From: JAYWDA01 sp043779185 | GTDB lineage: Bacteria > Bdellovibrionota > Bdellovibrionia > Bdellovibrionales > Bdellovibrionaceae | Direction: 5' to 3' | Length of the DNA: 11,904 bases | NCBI GenBank assembly: GCA_043779185.1 | Contig: JAYWEQ010000053.1 | Coordinates: 1-11,904 of the forward strand | Shown here: positions 1 to 7,329 of the stretch, piece by piece | How positions within the stretch are numbered: the stretch's first letter is position 1 | Layout: each line of letters begins with the position of its first letter | Translations under genes and position numbers: made by a program | Notes under the pieces: generated by a model | Database searches by the model: none | Told to the model about the DNA's origin: nothing | What the model saw: the letters and a program-made list of their open reading frames with translations, nothing else

Positions 1-1128
1 GATTCAGAGGCCGCAAAATCCGAGGCCACCGATGTGAAGCGGAAAGTTGACGACGAAAAACACCGCCGTGACGTTGCTTCGAATGGCGCCAAATCTTCGG
101 CCGCGAAAGCGCGCGCCATGGAAGCTCAAGCTAAAAAAGAAGTTGCTGAAGGCGAGCGTGATATCGCGCGCTTAAAACTGGAAACGGCCGAGTTTGAAAG
201 AAATCAAAAGGTGGCTGAAAAGGAATACGCCGAAGCTCAGGAAAAAATCCGAGCGGCGCAGGAGAAAATAAAAAAGGCCAGTGAAATCCGAAAAGTCGGC
301 GATGAAAAAAGATCTGCGGCAGAAAAAGCCATGAAACAAGCGCAAGATGAAATGAGAAAAACTGAGAATCAGCAAAAGGAAGCCGAAGAGGCTGGCAAAA
401 AAGCCATGAGTGATTCTGATAAAGCAAAGCTGGATGAGCGCCAAGCCGAACAAAAATTAGCCCAGACCAAGCTGGCCGCACAAAAAGCCATCGCCCAAGC
501 AAAAGCGGAAGAAAGTAAGGCCCGACAAGAAAAAACTCGCACCGAAGCTGAAATGAAGAAAAATGATGGTGAAATGGAAAAAATTAAACAGCAGCAAGAA
601 CAGTCGGTCGCAGCGGCCAAAAAAGCCGACGAAGAAAGAAAAAAATCAGACGGTGAGCTTAAAGACCTAGAAAAAAATGTCGAAAATGAAAGAAAAAAAC
701 TTTCTCGCATGAAAGAAGATGAAGAAAAAGCGCGATCGGCAGCGCAAAATTCGAAAAAAGAACTCGAAAAAAATCGCATCGTTTTATTAAAAGAAAAAGC
801 ACAAGCTGAGCTAGATGCTTCAAAGCTTAAAAAAGCCATCGAAGATTTTGATGCCTCAGCAAAAAAAGATGAAGAAGAAGTAAAGCGTCTTAATGAAGAG
901 GGCAATAAAGCGAAGGCTGAAAAAGAACGCGTTCAAAAATTAATTGATCAAGCCAAGTCGGCGGCCGGCGATTCAAAAATTAAGAGAGAAACAGCCCAAG
1001 CTGAATATGAAACAGAAAAAGCTAATTTAGAGACTGAAAAGATCAAAGCCCAAAGCTTAGGAATTAATTTCGCAAAGAGCGAAGCTTCTGAGCCCGTTTC
1101 TAAGAAAAAATCTTCAAAGAAAAAATGA
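1..1128 (+). CDS. Long charged alpha-helical (coiled-coil) protein, 5' end outside the window
   Basis: The frame is open from base 1, so the gene starts upstream; 375 codons are visible, ending in TGA at 1126-1128. A GTG at 34 would be an internal start, and nothing argues for it because the same composition continues upstream. The protein is almost entirely K, E, A, Q, R and D with hardly any aromatic residues, proline or glycine, as expected for a very long coiled coil or single alpha-helix. It resembles the helical arm of TolA-like proteins only in composition. It ends in a basic tail rich in lysine and serine (last ~10 residues). No membrane segment or enzyme motif is visible. The stop overlaps the start of the PilZ gene (ATGA), so the two are probably translationally coupled and may act together. 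The function is unknown; a structural or scaffold role in the envelope or cytoskeleton is only a guess. Confidence 0.85.
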   Translation, partial: DSEAAKSEATDVKRKVDDEKHRRDVASNGAKSSAAKARAMEAQAKKEVAEGERDIARLKLETAEFERNQKVAEKEYAEAQEKIRAAQEKIKKASEIRKVGDEKRSAAEKAMKQAQDEMRKTENQQKEAEEAGKKAMSDSDKAKLDERQAEQKLAQTKLAAQKAIAQAKAEESKARQEKTRTEAEMKKNDGEMEKIKQQQEQSVAAAKKADEERKKSDGELKDLEKNVENERKKLSRMKEDEEKARSAAQNSKKELEKNRIVLLKEKAQAELDASKLKKAIEDFDASAKKDEEEVKRLNEEGNKAKAEKERVQKLIDQAKSAAGDSKIKRETAQAEYETEKANLETEKIKAQSLGINFAKSEASEPVSKKKSSKKK

Positions 1129-1742
1129 TGTTCCAAAACCCCTTTGCTCGCAAACCTTGGGCTGTGCATAACCCTTTAAAGTCATGGACTTTAAAGGGGC
1201 TATCCCTTGATGAGTTAAAGCTTGTGGCGGGGACTTTAACCGATACAGAACTGCAACTTTGCTTGGTTTTGAAAAAGGGTTGGAGCGACTGGAAAAGGTT
1301 TTGTAAAATGGAGGGTTTTGAGACCGCTCAGCCACCAGTCAGTATCGACGATTTGCCGCCAATTCCGACGGAAGCTTTTCAGTCCGAAGAAGTGATCACG
1401 CAAGTTAAAATTGTAGGTCAAGAGCCCGAGCGATTAAGAAAAGATCGCAGACACGGACGCCATGATGTTTGTGTTCCCGTTGAAATCATTCAAAACAATC
1501 AAACATTTCGCACAGAAACGTTAGATATTTCCCTGAGTGGTGTGCGATTTAAAGATCCTATTCCAGACTGGGTTGCAGGCTATTTCACTGTTCTGTTTCG
1601 AAAGCCTGATATGTCATTTGAAATCACTTGCGCTCTTGTTGAAGATCAAAAAGATATGAAAAATTGCGCTGAGGTTTTTGATACCAACGACGAAGAGAGC
1701 GGCCTTAAGACCTATCTCGACTGGGTTAAATCTTTAGAATAG
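1125..1742 (+). CDS. PilZ-domain c-di-GMP receptor protein
   Basis: The product is a 205-residue predicted cytoplasmic protein. Its C-terminal half is a PilZ domain (about residues 105-200) with both ligand-binding signatures: RxxxR at R108-R112 and D/NxSxxG at D134-G139 (D, S136 and G139 present). In this family the two motifs bind cyclic di-GMP, so this is probably a working receptor that controls motility, surface or predatory behaviour. The N-terminal ~95 residues, with many Trp, Leu and Lys, are not recognised and may be an effector or partner-binding domain. The start ATG at 1125 overlaps the upstream stop; a second ATG at 1128 is equally possible. No separate promoter is visible, which fits co-transcription with the coiled-coil gene. 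Codons ~16-25 contain a perfect 12-bp hairpin. The 3' end overlaps the convergent mscS gene by 31 bases. Confidence 0.9.
   Translation: MMFQNPFARKPWAVHNPLKSWTLKGLSLDELKLVAGTLTDTELQLCLVLKKGWSDWKRFCKMEGFETAQPPVSIDDLPPIPTEAFQSEEVITQVKIVGQEPERLRKDRRHGRHDVCVPVEIIQNNQTFRTETLDISLSGVRFKDPIPDWVAGYFTVLFRKPDMSFEITCALVEDQKDMKNCAEVFDTNDEESGLKTYLDWVKSLE
1172..1198 (+). repeat. Perfect 12-bp inverted repeat with 3-base loop inside the PilZ gene start
   Basis: The arm at 1172-1183 (CCCTTTAAAGTC) is the exact reverse complement of 1187-1198, with ATG as the loop. It begins 47 bases after the PilZ start codon. No T-run follows, so it is not an intrinsic terminator. In mRNA it would form a stable stem near the translation start, and in DNA it is a palindrome that could bind a dimeric protein. 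The role is unknown. Confidence 0.85.
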
Positions 1743-2803
1743 ATTGTCTGCGTAGGAAATGCGAACTCGACATTTAAGCGTTGAGCGATCTGCCAAATTT
1801 CCAAATTCACTTTTTCCGTGACCTTCAGCTCGGTCTCTTGCTCGGCTGTTAAAATATGAAAATTCACCATGATATCAAGCGCTGAAGCGCTCAAGTTTGT
1901 GAAATAAACTTGAACGGTCTGTGGCATGATCTGTGGGTCGTTTTTTAAAAAGAACTCTAGAGTGCTACAAAATTCCTGAATCTTTGCTGGTGTTGTGTCG
2001 TAAGTTAAGCCCAAAGTCCGAGCCACGCGGCGGGCGGGGCGCGCCCCTAAATTATCAATCTTTTCTTTTGCCACTACGGCATTCGGTAAGGACACAAGTG
2101 AATTATAGGGCGTGCGTACCTGTGTGGACCTGAAGCCAATCGCTTCGACGATGCCTTCTGTGTCAGTGATTTTAATTTGATCACCCACTTTAAAAGGCGA
2201 ATCAAAAAAGATGGTGATCGAACCAAAAAGATTAGCAAAAGTATCTTGTGCGGCCAAAGCCAAAGCTAAGCCTCCCAGTCCGAAGCCCGCTAAAATGGAG
2301 GCGACATTAACGCCCTGGTTTTGTAAGAAAACTAAAATACCTAAAACAATAATAACAAGTTTTAAAGCCTTTGTTGCAAAGGGCACGAGCTGATCATCAA
2401 AAGTTGTTTCAGTTCGTCTTGACCAATCAATTAAGAGCAAGCCCAAGGCATCAATCATCATCATCAATAAAATAATTAAATGAAGAGCCAGCCAAAGATG
2501 CACGAAGGTCATGAAATATTTTTTTAAACCTTCTGGCAATTGCAAAGCATCCAGGGAAACAATCCAAACAATAGCAACTGAAACTCCAGAAAGTGGTTGC
2601 TGGATGGGCAGTCCTAAAAAGTGACCCAAAAATCGAGTTTGTCCCTGGCTTTGAAGTTGCGGCCAATTTTTAGCGAGATCTTTCAGCTTAAGAAGAAAGG
2701 ATCGAATCACTGGTCGCAAGGCCCAGCCCGCCAGCATCACAGAAAATAAGATGATCCATTTCCAATTGGGCATGATGAAATAAGTTTGCTCTAAGACGTC
2801 CAT
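1712..2803 (-). CDS. mscS: MscS-family mechanosensitive ion channel
   Basis: This is a 363-residue inner-membrane channel that should open under membrane tension to release ions during hypo-osmotic shock. Hydrophobic segments lie at about residues 16-34, 72-88, 100-126 and 147-165. The family's pore helix follows at about 167-200, rich in Gly and Ala and ending in the typical FFDSPFKVGDQI stretch (199-210). The beta domain follows, with the conserved SLPN (238-241) and a later Asn (N251), and the C-terminal domain ends in the family-typical FPTQT segment (349-353). With extra N-terminal helices it is larger than E. coli MscS (286 aa), closer to the YnaI-like size class. The ATG at 2803 has a GGAG ribosome site about 5 bases upstream. 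uppP ends 15 bases upstream on the same strand, so the two form an operon. The 3' end runs 31 bases into the convergent PilZ gene. The subgroup, and hence the exact symbol, is uncertain. Confidence 0.93.
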   Translation of the reverse strand: MDVLEQTYFIMPNWKWIILFSVMLAGWALRPVIRSFLLKLKDLAKNWPQLQSQGQTRFLGHFLGLPIQQPLSGVSVAIVWIVSLDALQLPEGLKKYFMTFVHLWLALHLIILLMMMIDALGLLLIDWSRRTETTFDDQLVPFATKALKLVIIVLGILVFLQNQGVNVASILAGFGLGGLALALAAQDTFANLFGSITIFFDSPFKVGDQIKITDTEGIVEAIGFRSTQVRTPYNSLVSLPNAVVAKEKIDNLGARPARRVARTLGLTYDTTPAKIQEFCSTLEFFLKNDPQIMPQTVQVYFTNLSASALDIMVNFHILTAEQETELKVTEKVNLEIWQIAQRLNVEFAFPTQTIYSKDLTQSR

Positions 2804-2818
2804 TTTTCTCCGTAAAGG

Positions 2819-3610
2819 CTAGCCAACTTGCACGCCTGTCATTAAAAGGTATAAAATAATACCGCCCAGTAAAATGCGGTAGTAGCCATAAGCGCTGAAG
2901 CCATATTTTTTTAAAAGAGAGATAAAAAATCGAATCGCAAATAAAGCCACCACGAAAGAAATGGCGCTAGCGACAATTAAAAGCAGGGCCGCATTGTCAG
3001 GCATCGTCGGGGCCTCTTTCCACATTTTAAAAGTCTTATAAAGACTAGCGGCCCCCAATGTCGGTACACCCAGCATAAATGAAAATTCAGCGGCTTCTTT
3101 GCGAGACATCCCTAAGCCCATGCCTCCGACGATGGTGGCGGCGGATCTTGAAACTCCTGGAACCATGGCGATGGATTGAATAACACCCATGCTTAAACAT
3201 TGTTTGACGGAAAGCGATTCTGCACTAATACCTTGCCGGTCCGCTGAAAAAATTCGATCACTCAGAATCAGCACAACACCGCCAAGAGCGAGGGCCCACG
3301 CAACGACATAGGGACTTCCTAAAAGTTGGTCGACCTGATGGCGCAGTAAGAAGCCAATCACTCCGGTGGGAATAAAGGCTAGCATGATATTCTGTAAAAG
3401 CTTTCGTGAGACTAAGAAACGGCGCCAATACAAAATTACGACGGATAAAATAGCTCCAAACTGAATAATAACTTCAAAGTTTTTTACAAAATCCAGTTTC
3501 TCAAGTCCCATCCATGTCGAGGCTAAGACCATGTGCCCTGTTGATGAGATTGGTAAATACTCAGTAATACCTTCGATGATAGCTAATATAACGGCTTCTA
3601 ATAGTGTCAT
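2819..3610 (-). CDS. uppP: Undecaprenyl-diphosphatase UppP (BacA family)
   Basis: The product is a polytopic inner-membrane enzyme of 263 residues, within the family's usual ~260-275. It dephosphorylates undecaprenyl diphosphate to undecaprenyl phosphate, recycling the lipid carrier for peptidoglycan and other surface glycans; overexpression is known to give bacitracin resistance. Both signatures are present: the Glu-rich (E/Q)xxxE motif (E13, E17) followed by SSTGH (22-26), and PGxSRS at 151-156 with the catalytic-site Arg R155. The start chosen is the ATG at 3610, which gives the canonical family N-terminus. The frame stays open to a TTG at 3649 that would add 13 residues. The ATG has no good ribosome site next to it; the nearest AAGGA is about 19 bases away. 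It leads an operon with mscS and is divergent from the protease gene. Confidence 0.96.
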   Translation of the reverse strand: MTLLEAVILAIIEGITEYLPISSTGHMVLASTWMGLEKLDFVKNFEVIIQFGAILSVVILYWRRFLVSRKLLQNIMLAFIPTGVIGFLLRHQVDQLLGSPYVVAWALALGGVVLILSDRIFSADRQGISAESLSVKQCLSMGVIQSIAMVPGVSRSAATIVGGMGLGMSRKEAAEFSFMLGVPTLGAASLYKTFKMWKEAPTMPDNAALLLIVASAISFVVALFAIRFFISLLKKYGFSAYGYYRILLGGIILYLLMTGVQVG

Positions 3611-3620
3611 GATAAGAACT

Positions 3621-3649
3621 ATTATTTTTTCCTTAAGGGAAATTAGCAA
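3621..3649 (-). promoter_or_regulatory. Possible sigma-70 type promoter for uppP-mscS
   Basis: On the minus strand, TTGCTA (3644-3649) and AATAAT (3621-3626) are separated by 17 bases, matching 4/6 and 5/6 of the consensus. Transcription would begin only a few bases before the uppP ATG at 3610, implying an almost leaderless mRNA. The spacer also holds an imperfect palindrome (TTTCC..GGAAA on the plus strand). This is weak evidence from matching by eye only. Confidence 0.25.
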
Positions 3650-3718
3650 GCAGGTTCGATTCTTATTTGGTCGATTGTGTCATAAAGATTTATCTATTCT
3701 TTAGGAACTTTATCGTCC

Positions 3719-3739
3719 TATGATTTCAGCACTACGGAG
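3719..3739 (+). promoter_or_regulatory. Possible -10 element and strong ribosome site of the protease gene
   Basis: TATGAT at 3719-3724 matches 5/6 of a -10 box, but no good -35 box lies 16-18 bases upstream. A near-ideal Shine-Dalgarno (GGAGGG, about 3736-3741) precedes the protease ATG at 3746 by a short spacer, which fixes that start. The ribosome site is solid; the promoter is tentative. Confidence 0.4.
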
Positions 3740-3745
3740 GGTTCA

Positions 3746-5278
3746 ATGAATAAAATGTTAATCTTAGGGGCGCTACTGATGGCTTCCCAAGCGTTCGCGG
3801 GCGAATACTTGGTGAAGTACAGGAATGCGTCGGTTTTAAAGTCTTTGTCTTCACAGTCTCTAGAGAAATCGCAGTTTCGTATCACCGGACAACATGAAGT
3901 TGGAAGTTATGTGAAAATCGATATTGCACCGGCTAACGAAGCGCGGGTTTTGGTTAGTTTGATCACTCGTCCAGATATTGAATATGTGGTTCCTAATGCA
4001 AAAATGCATGCTTTTACGAATCCGATTCAAGTCACTCAATTGCGGGATCAGTGGGCGATCACAAAAGTTCAAGCTGAAAAGGCTTGGCAGCGTGCGGGCA
4101 ATAAAGGACATCGAAATATCACAGTGGCTGTGATCGATACGGGTGTTGATTACAACCATCCGAATTTAGTGCAGAACATGGTTCCTGGTTACAATTTTAA
4201 AAATAATAATAATGATCCAATGGATATCACGGGAGCTCAAAATCCAGGTCATGGAACTCATTGCGCCGGAGTGATCGGCGGAACGGGCTTGGTCGATGGG
4301 GGAATTGTTGGCCTCAGTCCAGAAGTTTCAATAATGCCAGTTCGATTTTTAGGCGAAGACGGCTCTGGAGATCTTGATACAGCTGTGAAGGCGATTGATT
4401 TTGCCATCGAAAAGAATGTGCAAGTGATCTCAGCCAGTTGGGGAGCGGCCGTTCCTCGCGCTCAAGCGGGTCCATTATTAGAAGCCATTAAACGGGCCGA
4501 TGATAAAGGCGTGATTTTTGTCGCCGCCGCAGCGAACGACGGAAAAAATAATGATTCAACAGAAGTATTTCCTGCGAATTCAGGATTGCCAAACACCATC
4601 ACAGTCGCTGCTTCTGGGATGAGTGATTCAAAGCCTAGCTGGAGCAACTTCGGAAAAGCCACTGTGCATGTGTCTTCGCCAGGGGAAGATATTATGTCGA
4701 CCCTACCAGGCAACAAGTACGGAAATCTTTCTGGAACTTCAATGGCTACGCCCCTTGTTGCTGGAATGGTGGCTTTCTTGAAATCTCAGGATACAAGCCT
4801 GACAGGAGCTCAACTTCGTGCGCTTTTACAAACGACCGGAGCTAAGGTTTCCATTGAGACTGCTTGTAACTGTCGCGTGGATGCTTTCGCGGCTGTGGAC
4901 CACTTGTTAAATAAAAAAATGTGGTTGGTACCAGCCGCAGCAACGATGGATGAAAACACATCGATGAATCTGTCCGTCATGAATGGCACGGCGCCATTTA
5001 CAATGACAAGTTCAAATCCCGGCATTCTTTCAATCGATAATACAGGCGCGATCAAAGCGGTTTCGAAAGGAACTGTTGTCATCACAGTGAAAGATGCGGC
5101 TGGCTCGACGGTGAACAGCTTGGATTATAATGTTGGTAAATCAGCGCCTCCAGACAATGGTGGTGGCGGCGGTGCTCCGGGCGCACCTGGGGCTCCGGGA
5201 CAATGTCCTCTTGATCCACAAATTTGTCAGATTGCGTGCACCGTGATGCCGACTCTGCCGTTTTGTAAAACTCCTTAA
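3746..5278 (+). CDS. Secreted subtilisin-like (S8) serine protease with Big_2-like and collagen-like C-terminus
   Basis: The product is a 510-residue exported endopeptidase. It has a signal peptide (1-18, AFA before the cut), an inhibitor-I9-like propeptide (~20-88), a subtilase domain (~120-390), a Big_2-like Ig fold (~393-465), then a Gly-rich linker. The linker carries three Gly-Ala-Pro triplets (477-485) and leads to a short tail with four cysteines (C487, C494, C498, C507). The catalytic triad is visible: D131 in VIDTG, H172 in GHGTH and S332 in GTSMATP, with oxyanion Asn N264. It is therefore probably active, autoprocessing and released or surface-displayed, where it could degrade protein (prey protein, if the host is a predator). 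The start is set by a GGAGGG ribosome site. It has its own intrinsic terminator, so it is monocistronic. The substrate is unknown, and the tail could be for attachment. Confidence 0.95.
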   Translation: MNKMLILGALLMASQAFAGEYLVKYRNASVLKSLSSQSLEKSQFRITGQHEVGSYVKIDIAPANEARVLVSLITRPDIEYVVPNAKMHAFTNPIQVTQLRDQWAITKVQAEKAWQRAGNKGHRNITVAVIDTGVDYNHPNLVQNMVPGYNFKNNNNDPMDITGAQNPGHGTHCAGVIGGTGLVDGGIVGLSPEVSIMPVRFLGEDGSGDLDTAVKAIDFAIEKNVQVISASWGAAVPRAQAGPLLEAIKRADDKGVIFVAAAANDGKNNDSTEVFPANSGLPNTITVAASGMSDSKPSWSNFGKATVHVSSPGEDIMSTLPGNKYGNLSGTSMATPLVAGMVAFLKSQDTSLTGAQLRALLQTTGAKVSIETACNCRVDAFAAVDHLLNKKMWLVPAAATMDENTSMNLSVMNGTAPFTMTSSNPGILSIDNTGAIKAVSKGTVVITVKDAAGSTVNSLDYNVGKSAPPDNGGGGGAPGAPGAPGQCPLDPQICQIACTVMPTLPFCKTP

Positions 5279-5306
5279 TTTTAAGGTTTTGAAAATAAAT
5301 TTAATT

Positions 5307-5337
5307 TACGGGCCCTTATCAGGCCCGTATTTTTTTT
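5307..5337 (+). terminator. Intrinsic terminator after the protease gene
   Basis: An 8-bp stem (TACGGGCC at 5307-5314 with GGCCCGTA at 5322-5329) closes a 7-base loop and is followed directly by a run of eight T. This is a textbook rho-independent terminator. It lies 28 bases after the protease stop and only 23 bases before the next gene's ATG. Confidence 0.93.
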
Positions 5338-5360
5338 GAGAGGCTTTGGGTGGATCTTTT

Positions 5361-5897
5361 ATGTTGAATCTTATTTTTCTTCTGCTTTTTTCGGGCCCTG
5401 TTTTTTCGGCCATGAACTGTGATTCGGTGAAGCCCTTTCGAGCTTTTAAGAAGGGACAAAGTTTTAAAATTGAAGCCACCCAGCTTCTTTGGAAAAAAAC
5501 AGAATCCGGAATGGCCGAAGAGTCCTTAGAGATTTGTCGAATAGAAGGCAAGATTGAAGCTTTTGATATTCGCGGCCGCGAAGAGGAAGCCTTAGCGTGT
5601 TTAAAGCCTGATAAGGGAACCGTCTATTCTTGTGAGACAACTCTTTCAGGGAAGCCAGCAAAAATTTATTTTATTCCTTCTATTTGGGTGCGCGATTGGA
5701 ATTCTAAAAAAGCGCGAGAGTACCGGTTTCATGCTCTCGTGAAAAGTGACGCGAAGGCAGATCTTTACTTGGATGTTTTCGCGCGGACGATTTCTTACAA
5801 CATTAAAGCTGCTGATATTGTGACTGAGGGGGCGATCAAAAGTGGTCCCCTTGGTAACTTTGAAGGTTATTTTGTTCGCGCCCAATTTCAGAAATAA
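5361..5897 (+). CDS. Small secreted protein of unknown function, four cysteines
   Basis: The product has 178 residues. The ATG at 5361 gives a clean signal peptide (MLNLIFLLLFSGPVFSA, ~1-17) and has a GGTGGA ribosome site 6-7 bases upstream; an in-frame TTG at 5346 would only add residues before the signal peptide. The mature part has four cysteines (C20, C59, C80, C91), which could form two disulphides in the periplasm or outside the cell. It looks mainly beta-stranded, with charged turns. I recognise no family. The C-terminal stretch (~125-175) alternates hydrophobic and polar residues. The gene starts 23 bases after the protease terminator, and no separate promoter is evident between them, so expression may depend on read-through. 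It ends 2 bases from the convergent dihydroorotase stop; only a short A/T palindrome lies there. Confidence 0.8.
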   Translation: MLNLIFLLLFSGPVFSAMNCDSVKPFRAFKKGQSFKIEATQLLWKKTESGMAEESLEICRIEGKIEAFDIRGREEEALACLKPDKGTVYSCETTLSGKPAKIYFIPSIWVRDWNSKKAREYRFHALVKSDAKADLYLDVFARTISYNIKAADIVTEGAIKSGPLGNFEGYFVRAQFQK

Positions 5898-5899
5898 AA

Positions 5900-7234
5900 T
5901 TATTTATTAAAGAAGATCGGAGTGCCTTGGGGTGGAGCGATAATTTCATCCTCGGCCATGGCTATTTTGCCCTGCAGAATTGTGTAGATCGGCCAGCCGG
6001 TCACGCTCATTCCATCGAAGGGCGTCCAACCGCAGCGACTGGCAATCCATTTATTTTCGATGGTTTTCTTTTTATTTAAGTCAACGACCGTGAAATCAGC
6101 ATCAAAGCCGACTTGAATACGCCCTTTGTTTCTAATATCGAAAATTTTTCTTGGGTTTTCAGAGGTCATTTCAACAAATCTTTCTAAACTCATGCGGCCT
6201 TCATGAACGTGGTTCAACATCACGGGAACAAGGGTCTGCACGCCGGGCGTTCCAGACGGGCTTTGCGGATAAGGACGGTCTTTTTCTTCTCTAGTATGGG
6301 GCGCATGATCGGATCCTATGATATCAGCCGTTCCGTTAGCGATCGCAGCCCAAAGGGCATCTCGGTGGCGTTTTTCGCGAATCGGCGGATTCTGTTGAGC
6401 ATAAGTTCCTAACTTATCGTAACAATCTGGCGCCCAAAAGGTCAGATGATTTGGCAGGACTTCAACCGAGGCAATATCTTTTTCGTTTTTTAAAATATCC
6501 ATCTCTTCAGCGGTTGAAATATGCAAGACGTGAACTTTGTGATTGTGTTTACGAGCCAGATGCAAAAGTCTTTTTGTCGACGAGACCGCGGTTTCTACAT
6601 CGCGCCAAATGGGATGTTGATGAACGTCGTGATGCTGTTGCGACAACTCTTTGCGGGACTTCAAGCGCATTTCGTCTTCAGAGTGGACAATGATTCGACG
6701 ATTTGTATGAGTCAGTACTTTTTCCAGCAAAGCATCGGACTCAATTAATAAAGTGCCCGTCGAGCTTCCCATAAATACCTTCACGCCAGGGCAGTGGGGA
6801 TGATTTTCCAAGCCGGTCAGTTCCGATGTATTGTCGTCGGCGGCCCCTGCATAAAATGCGTAGTTGGTGTAGGCGCGCCCTTCGGCACGATGAATTTTTT
6901 CTTCTAAATTTTCCAAATGAATGGTTGGCGGCAAAGTATTTGGCATTTCAAAAATACTGGTCACGCCACCAAGGAGGGCGGCTTTTGTGCCGGTTTCAAA
7001 ATCTTCTTTTTGGGTCAGTCCAGGTTCGCGAAAGTGAACTTGGGAATCAATCACTCCCGGCAAAACAGTCAATCCTTTCAGCGAAATTTCCTTCGTTGCC
7101 GAAGCTGAAATCTGAGGAGCAATTTCTGTAATCACTCCTTTTGAAATAGCGATATCGCAAATTTGCCGTTGAATTTTCCCCTGGTGATAAATCAGAGCTT
7201 CGCCTTGTCGTAAAATAAGATCATAGTTTTTCAT
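5900..7234 (-). CDS. pyrC: Dihydroorotase (class I type, amidohydrolase fold)
   Basis: The product is a 444-residue cytoplasmic metalloenzyme for the third step of pyrimidine synthesis, closing N-carbamoyl-L-aspartate to dihydroorotate. The length and motifs fit class I dihydroorotases. These are the metal-site strand DxQxHFREPG (63-72), the bridging, normally carboxylated lysine K152 (GVKVFMGSS), metal ligands H184 and H238, and the catalytic Asp D309 in GSDHAPH. The first His of the usual HxH pair is Gln (Q65). I recall the same QxH variant in Bacteroidetes-type dihydroorotases, so it need not mean loss of activity. A hydantoinase or allantoinase relative is less likely given the REPG and GSDHAPH context. 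The ATG at 7234 has only a weak ribosome site. No other pyr gene is adjacent, so the pathway is dispersed. Confidence 0.92.
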   Translation of the reverse strand: MKNYDLILRQGEALIYHQGKIQRQICDIAISKGVITEIAPQISASATKEISLKGLTVLPGVIDSQVHFREPGLTQKEDFETGTKAALLGGVTSIFEMPNTLPPTIHLENLEEKIHRAEGRAYTNYAFYAGAADDNTSELTGLENHPHCPGVKVFMGSSTGTLLIESDALLEKVLTHTNRRIIVHSEDEMRLKSRKELSQQHHDVHQHPIWRDVETAVSSTKRLLHLARKHNHKVHVLHISTAEEMDILKNEKDIASVEVLPNHLTFWAPDCYDKLGTYAQQNPPIREKRHRDALWAAIANGTADIIGSDHAPHTREEKDRPYPQSPSGTPGVQTLVPVMLNHVHEGRMSLERFVEMTSENPRKIFDIRNKGRIQVGFDADFTVVDLNKKKTIENKWIASRCGWTPFDGMSVTGWPIYTILQGKIAMAEDEIIAPPQGTPIFFNK

Positions 7235-7293
7235 AACAGCAGCCTAGCACAATCACCGCCCTTGGTCCAGCTAGGACAAGCCTGAATATTGGC

Positions 7294-7329
7294 TGTCAAC
7301 TTGACGAAAATAAGCCTCTCACCGACAAT
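7294..7329. promoter_or_regulatory. Divergent promoter region with overlapping -35 boxes
   Basis: The palindrome GTCAA-C-TTGAC (7295-7305) supplies a -35 box on each strand. TTGACG (7301-7306, plus) is followed after 17 bases by GACAAT (7324-7329, 4/6 of a -10 box). TTGACA (7294-7299, minus) faces pyrC, but its -10 is poor (TCCTAG at 17 bases). The plus promoter would start transcription near 7336, almost on the GTG at 7338. The elements are read by eye and unproven. Confidence 0.4.

Noticed and set aside
369..905. Minus-strand open frame of 178 codons, Ser/Phe-rich, opposite the coiled-coil gene
   Set aside because: It is the antisense image of Lys/Glu-rich codons (AAA and GAA give TTT and TTC), with no ribosome site and an implausible composition.
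3611..3649. N-terminal extension of UppP from TTG 3649
   Set aside because: The family begins at the MTLLEAV-type N-terminus; the extra 13 residues overlap the likely promoter and no ribosome site precedes the TTG.
5892..5905. AAATAA-AA-TTATTT palindrome between two convergent stops as a terminator
   Set aside because: It is only A/T pairs with a 2-base loop and cannot form a stable hairpin.
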